Part shown: one piece after another, positions 6,881 to 16,089 of the stretch | How positions within the stretch are numbered: the first letter of the stretch is position 1 | Layout of the letters: the number at the start of each line of letters is the position of its first letter | NCBI GenBank assembly: GCA_964644045.1 | Contig: CAZXUK010000011.1 | Location: forward strand, 1 to 35,612 | Source: JAIOTG01 sp964644045 | GTDB taxonomy: Bacteria > Patescibacteriota > Patescibacteriia > Patescibacteriales > JAGXOH01 | DNA length: 35,612 bases | Reading direction: 5' to 3' | Program-made: the position numbers and the translations under genes | The notes under the pieces: model-generated | Told to the model about the DNA's origin: nothing | The model's database searches: none | What the model saw: only the letters and a program-made list of their open reading frames with translations

Positions 6881-7807
6881 TCATTTATTTTTTCGAGTCC
6901 AATTTAGAGTTTTTTTAATTCCTTCTTCTAAGTTTGTTTCCGGCTTCCAGTCTAATATTTTGTGAGCGCGAGCAAAGCTTAAACAGCTTCTTCTCTGGTC
7001 CCCGGCAATTGCCGGACCATGGCTAAAGCTTATTTTTTTGTTTGAAACTGCTTCTATCTTTTTAAGTAAGTCCAAAACCGAGGTCTCTTGACCCGAGCCC
7101 AAATTAAATTCACCCACAAAATCCGACTTTAAAGCTTTAAGAAAAGCGTCCACCACATCTTCTACATAAATATAATCACGCGTCTGCTCTCCTTTTCCAT
7201 TTACCAAACAATTTTCTCCGGCCACGGCCTTGTCTATAAAAATGGAGATGACCCCGCTTTCCCCTCCTTTGTATTGGCGGGGGCCGTAAACATTGGCCGG
7301 CCTAAGCGCGATATAATTTTGGCCAAAAACTTTATAGTAATAATTCAAATACTTTTCAAAACAAAATTTATGAATTCCGTAAGGCGTAATCGGAGCCGGG
7401 GGCTCTTCTTCCGGGGTGGGAACTTGAGACACATCATCACCATATAAACCTCCGCCCGTAGAGGCAAAAATTATTTTTTTTACTCCGCTCTCCCGGCAAT
7501 TATCCAAAACATTCACGGATCCGGCCACATTCACCTCTCTATCAAAATTCGGATCCTTAACCGAAGCCCGGGCGTCAATCTGAGCGGCCAAATGAAAAAC
7601 AAAATCGAATTTCTCTTCTCTAAAAACCCGGGGAATGTCTTTTGATCTGATATCCAAATTATAAAATTTTGTTTTGGGGTTTAAATATTCCTTTTTCCCG
7701 CTATATAAATTATCTATTATCACCACCTCGTGTCCCGAATCTATTAATCTATCCGCTAAATGGGAACCCACAAAACCGGCTCCGCCGGTAACCAAACATT
7801 TAGACAT
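6881..7807 (-). CDS. NAD-dependent nucleotide-sugar epimerase/dehydratase
   Basis: A 308-residue extended short-chain dehydrogenase of the GalE/UDP-glucose 4-epimerase group. It has the Rossmann glycine motif GGAGFVG (8-14), the conserved acidic end of the second strand (VVIIDNL), the DIRS/D patch, the FHLAAQ strand, an STGGGLYGD serine region near 116-124 and the YGIHK catalytic Tyr-x-x-x-Lys near 143-147. A later RPANVYGPRQ segment is typical of sugar-nucleotide epimerases. It likely interconverts UDP-sugars (for example Glc/Gal or GlcNAc/GalNAc) in the cytosol for surface polysaccharide. Its neighbours are GtrA-like and, at the other end of the window, an O-antigen ligase-like gene. Exact substrate is unknown. 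Confidence 0.9.
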   Translation of the reverse strand: MSKCLVTGGAGFVGSHLADRLIDSGHEVVIIDNLYSGKKEYLNPKTKFYNLDIRSKDIPRVFREEKFDFVFHLAAQIDARASVKDPNFDREVNVAGSVNVLDNCRESGVKKIIFASTGGGLYGDDVSQVPTPEEEPPAPITPYGIHKFCFEKYLNYYYKVFGQNYIALRPANVYGPRQYKGGESGVISIFIDKAVAGENCLVNGKGEQTRDYIYVEDVVDAFLKALKSDFVGEFNLGSGQETSVLDLLKKIEAVSNKKISFSHGPAIAGDQRRSCLSFARAHKILDWKPETNLEEGIKKTLNWTRKNK

Positions 7808-7824
7808 AGTCGCTAAGTTAACAA

Positions 7825-8226
7825 TTATTTATCACTTCCGGTAATATTATTCTTAATATCGTAAATTATTTTATCAAGCCGATAATCGGATTTTACATAA
7901 TATTTGGTTATCCCGAAATTTATGTAAGACTTTACTTTATCGGCGCCGGCAGTATTGGAAACCACGAAAATGGGTATTCTTTTCCACTTCTTATTGTTTT
8001 TCAAGCGAGAAACAAAATCCAATCCGCTTTCCTTACCCAAAAGATAATGATCCAGCCAAACAGCATCCACAATTCCCAGGTCTTCCAAATAATTAAAAGC
8101 TTGGTTCGCTTTGCGGGCCGTGATTACCTCTAAATCATTGCTCTCCATTTTGGCTTGAATGGCTTTGAGAAGGGGCTTTTCATCCTCTACCACTAAAACG
8201 GTTTTGGTTTTTTTAGATTTAGGCAT
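7825..8226 (-). CDS. Single-domain response regulator (CheY-like)
   Basis: A 133-residue receiver domain with no output domain. The acidic pocket E14/D15, phospho-acceptor D59 (in WLDHYL), the switch position S90 and the conserved K112 (in YYVKSD) are all present. It begins 28 nt after the stop of the large histidine kinase gene, so the two form a probable cognate pair. Without an output domain it probably acts by binding a partner protein; candidates are the pilus motor or other sensors encoded nearby. The downstream neighbour is the epimerase gene (17 nt away). Confidence 0.92.
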   Translation of the reverse strand: MPKSKKTKTVLVVEDEKPLLKAIQAKMESNDLEVITARKANQAFNYLEDLGIVDAVWLDHYLLGKESGLDFVSRLKNNKKWKRIPIFVVSNTAGADKVKSYINFGITKYYVKSDYRLDKIIYDIKNNITGSDK

Positions 8227-8254
8227 AATTTAAAAATTATTTTTTTATTAAGGT

Positions 8255-11200
8255 TTATTTGGTGGGGTTAAGGGTTTTTCTTCCTTTTTTCTTTTTCATA
8301 CCCTTAAGCGGGAATTTGACATAAAAAGTGGTTCCTTTGTTTTTAGCGGATTCAAACCAAATTTTGCCTCCGGCTTGATCTAATATGGATTTTACCACAT
8401 AAAGGCCCAGACCGGTTCCTTCCGTATCTTTCTCTTTTACATTATCAGCTCGGAATAATTTAGTAAAAATCTTCTCTTGCGATTTTTTGGGAATTCCCAT
8501 TCCGGAATCGGAAACTTTGATCAACAAATATTCTTTTTGCTTAGTCAAGGAGAAACTTATTTTTCCTTTTTCCGGGGTGTATTTAACCGCATTGGAAAGC
8601 AAATTTTGAAAAATAATCCTTATTAAATTCTTATCGGCTTTTATCTCCGGCAATTTTTTGGGAATTTTTTTCTCAATTTTTAATTTCTTTTCTTTTATCG
8701 AGGGTTTGAGTTCGTTCAAAACACTCTCGGCCACATATCCGAAGTTCAGGGGCTCCGGCTTTACCTCCAAAGTTCCCATTTCAATCCGGGAAACATTAAG
8801 GAGGGAATTAACCAAATCCACCATTCTTTTATTCCCGGTATAAATCTGCTCTAAGAACTCTTCTTGTTCTTTATTAAGCTTGCCCACGTCTTCGTCCAAA
8901 AGCATCTCCGCATACCAATTGATTGTGGACAAGGGGGTGCGAAGCTGATGAGAAGCCAAAGAGACAAACTCGGTCTTGGCTTTATCTATGGCTCTTTCCT
9001 GGGTAACATCCTTAAAGACCACTACCACGCCGCTTAAATTGCCCTCTTGATCCTTGAGGGGTGAGGCGCTATCTGAAACCGGAATTTTTTCTCCTTTTTT
9101 GTTGATCAAAACGGTGTCAGAGCCCATATTGGTAATTTTCCGGGTTTCAAAAGTTTTTTCTATAAAATCATCTTTTTTACCTTCTTTGTTTAAAAATTTT
9201 AAAACTTCATCATACTTTTTACCCTCTACTTCCTTAAAGGAATAACCGGAAACATTCTCGGCCGCCTGGTTAAATAAAGTCACTTCCCTGTTGTTGTCAA
9301 TAACCAACACTCCGTCTCCGATACTGTAAAGCATGGTTTTTATTCTGTTCCTTTCTTGTTCCGCCTTTTTCTTTTCTTCTTCCACATCTTCCAGAATATT
9401 AAGGATGGCTTTTTTTTGTTTATCCATCTCATCCCTCTGCTTTGTTATCTCCCGGGTTTGATTTTCCACTTTTTCATCCACCTCCTTGCGTGACTCCTTA
9501 ATACTCTTAACCATTTGATTAAAAGATTCTGAAAGACTTCCTATTTCGTCCCTGGTTCTCACTTCTAATCTGTAATCCAAGTTACCCTCTTCTATTTTCT
9601 TGACCCCTTCTTCCAATTTTTCCAACGGCCGGGAAAAAATTTTGCTAATATAATAAAAAACTAAAATGGAAAAAAATAAAAGTAACACCGCTATTAATAT
9701 AATAGTCTCTTTTATCTGTTTTATGGGACCCAGGAATTCCTCGGTATCATATCTCAATAAAAAAGTCCAGTTTTTCTCTTGGGCATAATCGGAATTCTTA
9801 AAAATATTTACAAAAATATAAAGCTCTTTAACATGATAATATTTATCTCTTTTATACTTATATCCGGAATCATTGGCTTTAATTCTTTTTAATAACAAAT
9901 TCCGAATTTCCGGTTCGAGGGATCTTTGCTCCTCTTTTTTTTGGGGCGAATAAATAATTTTCCCTTCATGATTTATAATCCTTAATGCATTTTCCTCTTC
10001 TTCGTAAGAATAATTCAGATCAACATTTAATTGTTTATATAATTCTTCCAAATTAATTGCGGCCGTTACCATTCCCAAAAATTCTTCGTTCTCATTAAAT
10101 ATACTCTTGCTTATCAAAAAATAACTCCCCCCTTCTCGGGAACGGCTCGAATCGGAAACATAAACATTCTCTTTTTTTACCTTCTTAAGCGCGCTTTTTT
10201 CGGCATCAATACTCCGAGTATACGGAGAAGAGTTCAAATTGACCCCGTTGTTGTTGGTTATGTATATATCCAAATAAAGATCATTTTTTAGTTCATAATT
10301 AAAATTATCCAGATATTTGGAGACCGCCTCCCCCGGCAAAATTTTTTTTGTTTTTTGACTTGTTTTGCTTTCCGAGCTTCCCGCTTCTTTCTCTTTTGTG
10401 GAAGTTCCGGAACTGTTGCCAACTTTTAATCTTTTTTTTATTAAATCATCTTGGGAGATCAATCTCAATTCCTTGATCCTGTTGTCTATGGCAAAATCAA
10501 AATTGGCGGAAATATTTTGCAAAGAAAGCAAAACGGCGTCCCCGGCTTTTTCTTCATAAGTGGTTCTGGCTATATAAATAACAAAAAGATAAAAAACAAA
10601 AATGGAAACAAGAATAGTAAAAAAATAAATCAAAAAGATCTTGAGCTTAAAAGAAATTTTTTCTATCCTGACTCCGAAGGCATCAGCGTAATAAATGGCC
10701 AAAAAAAGAAAAATTATCAGGATCAGGGCGGAAAAATTGGCTAAACGGGGAAAATCCACTTTTAAAAGAGGAAAAACCAAATTGGTCAAAATACCGATAA
10801 TCAAAGGAAAAAAAAGCCCTGTGCCCACATAAGCCAATTGCCTCTTGATCTTTTTGCTCCCGGCCTTGAAGAAATAATAAAAAACAAAAACGGTTGATAA
10901 TAAAATGGGGAGTCCGGTAAAAAAAGCAAACAAAGGAAAAAACGGACCGATGTTATAATACATTTCCCAAAAAAATCCCCCCGCCTTCAACTCGGACACC
11001 ACTAAGCCGGACAACATTATGATCACGAAGAAAAAAGACCACAGTAAAAAAGTCGAAACCAAATACCACTTTTTATGCTTCTTATATATATTTAAGAAAA
11101 TAAAAATAAACCTGAGAACCAGCCAAGTAACCAAGATAGCGAAAAAATGCATTAAACGGGCCGTAATCAGCTGCCACTCAGAGGGCACAAACCCCAAACT

Positions 11201-11362
11201 GGCCAAGAATTCAATCAATAGCCAAACAAAAGTAACCAACTCCAATTCGGCCAAGGCCCTGCTGGCCTCGGTTTTGTTTTTTTGCTTCTTAAGATAAACA
11301 AAAAAAACCAGAGGGATTATCGCGGAAACCAAATATAATATTTCAAAAATAATTCCCAGCAT
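8255..11362 (-). CDS. Multi-domain membrane histidine kinase (7TM-Cache-HAMP-PAS-HisKA-HATPase)
   Basis: A 1035-residue sensor kinase. An N-terminal block of seven hydrophobic helices (about 1-228) is followed by another helix (about 238-262), an extracytoplasmic Cache-like domain (about 263-550), a helix (about 553-575), a HAMP linker (about 576-628), a coiled coil, a PAS domain (about 668-785), HisKA with phospho-acceptor H805 in SLASHQLRTP, and HATPase_c with N box NLLSNAVKYTP, G1 DSGMGIPK and G2 GTGLGLYVVKSI. It is the only complete kinase among five sensor-type genes here. Its ATG is one base after the stop of the upstream sensor gene, so they are cotranscribed. The ligand is unknown; the Cache-type outer domain suggests a small molecule. 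Confidence 0.95.
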   Translation of the reverse strand: MLGIIFEILYLVSAIIPLVFFVYLKKQKNKTEASRALAELELVTFVWLLIEFLASLGFVPSEWQLITARLMHFFAILVTWLVLRFIFIFLNIYKKHKKWYLVSTFLLWSFFFVIIMLSGLVVSELKAGGFFWEMYYNIGPFFPLFAFFTGLPILLSTVFVFYYFFKAGSKKIKRQLAYVGTGLFFPLIIGILTNLVFPLLKVDFPRLANFSALILIIFLFLAIYYADAFGVRIEKISFKLKIFLIYFFTILVSIFVFYLFVIYIARTTYEEKAGDAVLLSLQNISANFDFAIDNRIKELRLISQDDLIKKRLKVGNSSGTSTKEKEAGSSESKTSQKTKKILPGEAVSKYLDNFNYELKNDLYLDIYITNNNGVNLNSSPYTRSIDAEKSALKKVKKENVYVSDSSRSREGGSYFLISKSIFNENEEFLGMVTAAINLEELYKQLNVDLNYSYEEEENALRIINHEGKIIYSPQKKEEQRSLEPEIRNLLLKRIKANDSGYKYKRDKYYHVKELYIFVNIFKNSDYAQEKNWTFLLRYDTEEFLGPIKQIKETIILIAVLLLFFSILVFYYISKIFSRPLEKLEEGVKKIEEGNLDYRLEVRTRDEIGSLSESFNQMVKSIKESRKEVDEKVENQTREITKQRDEMDKQKKAILNILEDVEEEKKKAEQERNRIKTMLYSIGDGVLVIDNNREVTLFNQAAENVSGYSFKEVEGKKYDEVLKFLNKEGKKDDFIEKTFETRKITNMGSDTVLINKKGEKIPVSDSASPLKDQEGNLSGVVVVFKDVTQERAIDKAKTEFVSLASHQLRTPLSTINWYAEMLLDEDVGKLNKEQEEFLEQIYTGNKRMVDLVNSLLNVSRIEMGTLEVKPEPLNFGYVAESVLNELKPSIKEKKLKIEKKIPKKLPEIKADKNLIRIIFQNLLSNAVKYTPEKGKISFSLTKQKEYLLIKVSDSGMGIPKKSQEKIFTKLFRADNVKEKDTEGTGLGLYVVKSILDQAGGKIWFESAKNKGTTFYVKFPLKGMKKKKGRKTLNPTK

Positions 11363-11363
11363 T

Positions 11364-13337
11364 TTAATCTTTTTTATTTTTTAATTTCTTTTTCAGTTTC
11401 TCGTTTTCTCTCTTAAGCTCTCTCATTTTTATTTCTCTACCGGTCATTAATTTGTTCATTTTTTTTGCTTCTTTCATTCTTTTTTCTATCTCACTTGTCT
11501 GCTTCCTTATCTTTTCCTCTATATTCTTCCGGGATTCTTTCACCTCTTTGATCATATCATTAAAAGCTTTGGCCAATCTTCCGAATTCATCATCCCCGGG
11601 CACCCTCACTTTATAATTAAAATTATTCTTTTTTGTCTTTTCTATATCCTCTTTTAATTTTGAAATGGGGCGAGAAACAGAATAAGAAAAGAGATAACCG
11701 AACCCGGAAGCAAGCAGGAGCAAGACCAAGAACGACAACAAATAATAATTCTTAAACCTCTTTTCGAATAAAGAATTGATTTCTTTCGTATCCATCTCCG
11801 CCAAAAGACACCAGTTCATCCCGGGGATGTGGGCATAAGTACCCAAAACCTCCTCGCCCCGATAATCCCGGAAAACACCGGAATAATGGCCGGATTGATC
11901 AAGTTCATCAAAAGCATGTTTTTGGGCAAAACAATTATGGACATTGGGCGTATCTATCTTCTTTTTTGAGACCAGCCCCTCTTCAAATCTGGAGGGGGTT
12001 ATTATGCGCTTACCTTGATCAACTAAATAAGCCTCCCCTGTCTCACCCAAGCCGGACTTGTCTTTCATAATCTCAAAGATTTTTTTCATATCAATCTTAC
12101 CCACTAAAACAGCCAAGAGCTCCCCCCGGCTATTCCGGAGAGGAGAGGAAATTGCTAAAAACCCGTTTTTATAAACAGAGGGCAAATAAAAATATTGGAT
12201 ATGAGTCCCTTTTTTTCCTTTTAAGAAATAATCTTGATCAGCTCGATCCGCTCCCATATCCCGGGGGTCGGTTGAATCTATTACCGAACCCCGCTTATTT
12301 AAAACAAAAATTTCATCAAAATATTTAAAAAACTCGTCTTTGAGCAAATTTTCCTCTAATAAAGAGGGATCTTGCATCCGCTCTTCAGTGGTTGTGGCCG
12401 GAGAAAGTCGCTTCTTTAGCCGGTCGGTTCGAGAAAAATACTCAATCTTATATTTCTGCTCATCAAGAAAATAATCCGCTCTTTCTCCTCTGTCCTCAGC
12501 CACAATTTTCAACCTTTGCGCGAGTTGAGAAAACATAAAATCATTTAAAAAATAAGTAAAAAAAAGGGAGCCGGAAATATTGGTCACCAAAACAATAAAT
12601 ACAAAAACAAAAGTAAATCTCAATTTAAGGGAATATTTTTTTGTCTTGCTTCCGAAGGCCCCAAATTTATTAATCACATAATAAATAAAAACAGCCAAAG
12701 CCACTCCCGACAAAATGCCGGTCTCATAGACCATTTTTATCCCCAAAAGAGGAAGGATCAAGTCGGGCAAAGCTCCGAACAATATCACTAAAACCAAACC
12801 CGACAAAAGATAACCCAGTTGTTTTCTCCTAATATCCCGGGAAGATGTCAGAAATTTATATAAAAGCAAAAACAAAGAAATAAACAGAAGAAGAAAGACA
12901 AGAACGGAAAAGCCCGCAAACCAATCCCCGGGGACATAATTAAATTCCCAAGTGCCCGCCCGGGGTAATAAATCTTTTACTATTTTTTCGGTAAAGACAA
13001 TCACATAAAAAAAAGCTATTGACAAAAACAACAAAACTCCCGAAATCCAGAAATAAAATTTTTTAAAAACAATACTCAGAAAAGAAAGAAAAACCAAGGA
13101 AACAACCGGCAGAACAAAGGTGGTAGCTAACCGCACCAAAAACAAATTCACCGGCTTATTAAAAAATTGAAAATTGGCCACAACCTCCAAAATCGTCCAA
13201 AGTAAAGTCACGGCCATAAGGGCGGTTAAAACCTTTATGGGGGTATTTTTTTTGGGCTGCCTTAACAAAAAATAGAAAACAAAAAATAAAATCATCAAGG
13301 TCAGTAAATGCGAAATTGTAAATAAAATATTTATCAT
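11364..13337 (-). CDS. Kinase-less membrane sensor (7TM-Cache-HAMP-coiled coil)
   Basis: A 657-residue protein with the same front end as the neighbouring kinase: about seven hydrophobic helices (1-225), a further helix (about 232-258), an outer double-Cache-like domain (about 260-520, with LAISSPLRNSRGELLAVLVGKIDM typical of Cache domains read in short parts), a helix (about 527-547) and HAMP (about 548-600). It then ends in a coiled coil without HisKA, ATPase, GGDEF or methyl-accepting domains. The tail contains LMTGREIKMRELK (about 628-640). It overlaps the upstream gene by 4 nt and abuts the kinase downstream, which supports signalling through a shared complex. Confidence 0.88.
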   Translation of the reverse strand: MINILFTISHLLTLMILFFVFYFLLRQPKKNTPIKVLTALMAVTLLWTILEVVANFQFFNKPVNLFLVRLATTFVLPVVSLVFLSFLSIVFKKFYFWISGVLLFLSIAFFYVIVFTEKIVKDLLPRAGTWEFNYVPGDWFAGFSVLVFLLLFISLFLLLYKFLTSSRDIRRKQLGYLLSGLVLVILFGALPDLILPLLGIKMVYETGILSGVALAVFIYYVINKFGAFGSKTKKYSLKLRFTFVFVFIVLVTNISGSLFFTYFLNDFMFSQLAQRLKIVAEDRGERADYFLDEQKYKIEYFSRTDRLKKRLSPATTTEERMQDPSLLEENLLKDEFFKYFDEIFVLNKRGSVIDSTDPRDMGADRADQDYFLKGKKGTHIQYFYLPSVYKNGFLAISSPLRNSRGELLAVLVGKIDMKKIFEIMKDKSGLGETGEAYLVDQGKRIITPSRFEEGLVSKKKIDTPNVHNCFAQKHAFDELDQSGHYSGVFRDYRGEEVLGTYAHIPGMNWCLLAEMDTKEINSLFEKRFKNYYLLSFLVLLLLASGFGYLFSYSVSRPISKLKEDIEKTKKNNFNYKVRVPGDDEFGRLAKAFNDMIKEVKESRKNIEEKIRKQTSEIEKRMKEAKKMNKLMTGREIKMRELKRENEKLKKKLKNKKD

Positions 13338-14881
13338 TTATTTTTATTTTTTAATTCTTCTTTTAATTTTTTAATTTCTTTTTTAATTTCTTTCATTCGC
13401 AACTCTCTTCTTACTAAAGATCGGTTGGTTTTTTCCAATTCTTTCTTTTTCTGCCTGGTCTCTTCATAAACCAAAAAATTTTCCAGACTAATCACTATTT
13501 GATTGGAAAAAAATTTTATTAAATCCAAATCGGTCTTACTGAAAGGTTTGCCGGATTTTTTTCTCCCAAAACAAAGAACACCCGCCAGTTCCCCTTTTTT
13601 AATCACCGGCTGACACAGATAAACATCCCATTTTTTAAGCTTGTTAACGGTTCTTTTAATTAATTTTTTCTCCTCCGGAGAGTAAATATTATCTTCGAGC
13701 TTTAATTCCAACTCTTCGGCCACCAATATATCCCGATTTTTATGCAAATATTTGAATATGGGGTCCTTTTTGCTTATATTAAAATTAATTTCAGAGGAAG
13801 ACAGGACTTTTTTCTTTCTCTCAAAAATATCTTTTTTCTTGTTGTGAAGAAAAAATACTATTTTATCCACATTCAGGGCTTCGGAAACTATATGGGAGCA
13901 AGCATCCAGCATTTCATCCAAATATATTTTTTTGTTTACGGTCTCGCTAAGCTTATTCACCACCTCTGAATACTCATAATCATTACGAAAAAAGATATGG
14001 TCGGTCGCCTTTTTAAAATAATTTATTATCAAAGGGGATAAATAGACTCCCGCAAACATAGCAATAGCGGCGCTAACAGTGGGAGAAACCCCTGTATTAA
14101 GACGAAAAACCGTTTCCAGGATCAATATCAGCCCCAGATATAAAAACAGAAGAATGGAAAAAGAAACAAAATAAGCCAAACCCTTCTGGACAACCAGGCA
14201 AACCTCCATCAAACGATACCTTAAAATGGAATAAGCAATAACGGAGTTGAAAACAGTAATGGCCAAGATCGGGCCCCAAACACTGAATCGGCTGTATCCC
14301 CAAAGGGGAAGAAAAAAATTGCCTCCCACACCGATCACAACACTTAAAATCAAAGCCAGAAGAAAATATTTTATCCTTTCTCTAACTATTCCTTGGCTTT
14401 TTCTATATTTTTTTATAAGTATAAAACAACTAAGCGCTACAAATATCAATATCATTGCAAACAAGGGCCAAAAAATAATTCCCGGCTCATACTCGATTCC
14501 CCATTCATGCACCTCTATTTTCTCAATATTATATTTAGTGGGAACAAAAATCTCTATAACCAATACGGGCAAAAAAACCAAAAACTTAACCCAAGAAGAA
14601 ATCTTTTTTTCCTCTTTGGGAAAAATCAAAACAAATAAAAATAAAAATCCCAAAAACAAAGGTATTCCGGCCATGGCCGATCTGGCAAGCCATAAAGCTA
14701 TTACCGGATCCTTAACTAGATCACTCAAAACCGAGCAGAGCATCCAGGAAGAAACGGATAAGGAAAACAGGAAAAATAAAATATTTTTTTTACTCTTTAT
14801 ATTCTTAAAAAGCACTAAAAAAGCCAAGAAAACTGAAAAAGATAAAACTAAAATTGCCAAAATTGCGTTTAAAGAAAACAT
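13334..14881 (-). CDS. Kinase-less membrane sensor (7TM-GAF-coiled coil)
   Basis: A 515-residue protein. Seven or so hydrophobic helices fill residues 1-225 and two more follow (about 233-257 and 268-290); this N-terminal region resembles the 7TM input modules of histidine kinases. A GAF domain (about 305-465) contains LCQPVIKKGELAGVLCFGRK and a typical ending FSNQIVISLEN. The last 50 residues are a coiled coil with RRELRMKEIKKEIKKLK, similar to the tails of two other sensors here. No kinase or other catalytic domain follows. Its stop overlaps the next sensor gene (ATGA-type overlap). It is the first gene of the sensor operon, 12 nt after the SAM-decarboxylase-like gene. Confidence 0.87.
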   Translation of the reverse strand: MFSLNAILAILVLSFSVFLAFLVLFKNIKSKKNILFFLFSLSVSSWMLCSVLSDLVKDPVIALWLARSAMAGIPLFLGFLFLFVLIFPKEEKKISSWVKFLVFLPVLVIEIFVPTKYNIEKIEVHEWGIEYEPGIIFWPLFAMILIFVALSCFILIKKYRKSQGIVRERIKYFLLALILSVVIGVGGNFFLPLWGYSRFSVWGPILAITVFNSVIAYSILRYRLMEVCLVVQKGLAYFVSFSILLFLYLGLILILETVFRLNTGVSPTVSAAIAMFAGVYLSPLIINYFKKATDHIFFRNDYEYSEVVNKLSETVNKKIYLDEMLDACSHIVSEALNVDKIVFFLHNKKKDIFERKKKVLSSSEINFNISKKDPIFKYLHKNRDILVAEELELKLEDNIYSPEEKKLIKRTVNKLKKWDVYLCQPVIKKGELAGVLCFGRKKSGKPFSKTDLDLIKFFSNQIVISLENFLVYEETRQKKKELEKTNRSLVRRELRMKEIKKEIKKLKEELKNKNK

Positions 14882-14893
14882 TTAATGTTTTTA

Positions 14894-15316
14894 TTAACAA
14901 TTATTATGATTATAATTTTTGCCCCGAGAAAGATATCGGTAAGTAATATTCTGACCGGGGCTCTGGGGCTGAAAAGTTCTTTTGATAAAATTTAAGGCCA
15001 CCAAAGGGTCAAACTCTTTACAGGAATATACATCTATGGTGATAAAATGGGTGGGAATCAAGGTGTGTATTTGTATTCCCGACTCCACCAAGGCCACCCA
15101 GCCGGAAAACCCGGCCTTATCGGGATATTTTTCTCCGTCTGTTTCTATTAAAACCGGCGGACCTTGTTTTTCCGTGCCGATCAGCCCCGGTAATTTATCC
15201 AGGAATTGATAACAAATATAAAAATCGTCCCTATGATTACCCAGGCCGCAAGAACAATTATAAACTTCAACCAACAAAGACCAGCCAAAGGGCCTTTGCA
15301 GTCCCTTGTCTTCCAT
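14894..15316 (-). CDS. speH: S-adenosylmethionine decarboxylase family proenzyme
   Basis: A 140-residue protein matching the small prokaryotic AdoMetDC type, which self-cleaves to form a pyruvoyl cofactor and makes the aminopropyl donor for spermidine. The key residues line up in both identity and spacing with the T. maritima enzyme (S55, S63, H68, C83): here S71, S79 (after E78, the cleavage site), H84 in ESGIQIHT, and C99 in DVYSC. The N-terminus GWSLLVEVYNC also fits. The usual His after the cleavage serine is Gly here. No spermidine synthase is in the window, and the gene sits directly upstream of the sensor operon. An alternative is a SAM-binding relative with another role. No Shine-Dalgarno site is visible. 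Confidence 0.78.
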   Translation of the reverse strand: MEDKGLQRPFGWSLLVEVYNCSCGLGNHRDDFYICYQFLDKLPGLIGTEKQGPPVLIETDGEKYPDKAGFSGWVALVESGIQIHTLIPTHFITIDVYSCKEFDPLVALNFIKRTFQPQSPGQNITYRYLSRGKNYNHNNC

Positions 15317-15331
15317 GGATATATAATATAA

Positions 15332-15365
15332 ACTTTAAATAATAAATTTTTTTATGATTTAAAGT
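15332..15365. promoter_or_regulatory. Inverted repeat in divergent intergenic region
   Basis: ACTTTAAAT (15332-15340) and ATTTAAAGT (15357-15365) form a 9-bp dyad with a 16-nt spacer between the divergently transcribed SAM-decarboxylase-like and small plus-strand genes. A TATAAT at 15367-15372 on the plus strand abuts it. It could be an operator for either gene; it is AT-rich, so chance is possible. Confidence 0.4.
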
Positions 15366-15461
15366 CTATAATATTTATTTAATAATTATTTTTATTATAA
15401 CAAAAAATTACCAAAAGGCCAAAAACGAAAAAGCTCTTTATAAAAAACAAAAACATAAATG

Positions 15462-15470
15462 AAAAGGAGG
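15462..15470 (+). promoter_or_regulatory. Strong Shine-Dalgarno site
   Basis: AAAAGGAGG lies 5 nt before the ATG at 15476 and fixes the start of this isolated plus-strand gene. Confidence 0.85.
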
Positions 15471-15475
15471 ATGTC

Positions 15476-16033
15476 ATGGTGTCTGTTGAAACCTTGAAAA
15501 TTGTAAACGACCCGCAAACCATTAACGAACTCTGGGAGGTTTATATAAATTGTTTCCGGGGACAGGAGGTGGAATGCGCCCAAAACCAAATTTGCTTTAC
15601 CCGGGAAGAATTTTTTGAAGCCATGGGTGACCCGGAGTGGATAAAAATAGTCGGAAAAAAAGAGGGGCAAATAGCCGGCCTCAGCGTCTGCACTCTTAAC
15701 TTGGAGAAAGCCAAGGTGGGTTATATTAATCCGGAAATGGTTCTCGCAAACAACAAATCCTTTGAGGGCAGAATATTTTATATGCCCATAACCGCCATAC
15801 TTCCCGAATTCCAAACTTCTTTCAAATTGTTCCAGGAGCTGGTCAACGCCATTGGTGATTTAGTCTCCGAAATAAACGGAATGGTTTTCTGCGATTTTTC
15901 GGAAAACAAAAACGGTTTCCTGCCCGCGGTAACAGTGGACGCCTTGGGCAAGGGCGGTTACAACCCGGATGGGAAAATTAAACACATAGTCCAAGACAGA
16001 CAGCTTTATGTGGCCATAAAGCCTGTGGACTAA
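15476..16033 (+). CDS. Small protein of unknown function, possible acetyltransferase-like fold
   Basis: A 185-residue soluble protein. An N-terminal helix (NELWEVYINCFRG), a strand pair around WIKIVGKKEGQIAGLSVCTL (about 59-78), and a central strand FYMPITAILPEFQ followed by the helix SFKLFQELVNAIG suggest a GNAT-like fold, but no clear acetyl-CoA loop (Q/RxxGxG/A) is seen, so this is tentative. It is the only plus-strand gene between 1765 and the right edge, is divergent from the SAM-decarboxylase-like gene, has a strong ribosome binding site and its own terminator. A polyamine-linked role would be suggested only by that neighbour. It may be recently acquired. Confidence 0.7.
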   Translation: MVSVETLKIVNDPQTINELWEVYINCFRGQEVECAQNQICFTREEFFEAMGDPEWIKIVGKKEGQIAGLSVCTLNLEKAKVGYINPEMVLANNKSFEGRIFYMPITAILPEFQTSFKLFQELVNAIGDLVSEINGMVFCDFSENKNGFLPAVTVDALGKGGYNPDGKIKHIVQDRQLYVAIKPVD

Positions 16034-16040
16034 AAAAACA

Positions 16041-16069
16041 AAAACGTCGAACCTGATTCGGCGTTTTTT
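16041..16069. terminator. Bidirectional terminator between convergent genes
   Basis: AAAACGTCGAA and TTCGGCGTTTT form an 11-bp stem (one G-T pair) with a 5-nt loop, flanked by A and T runs. It serves the plus-strand gene ending at 16033 and the five-PAS gene ending at 16090. Confidence 0.88.
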
Positions 16070-16089
16070 AATTGATTTCCTTTACAAAA

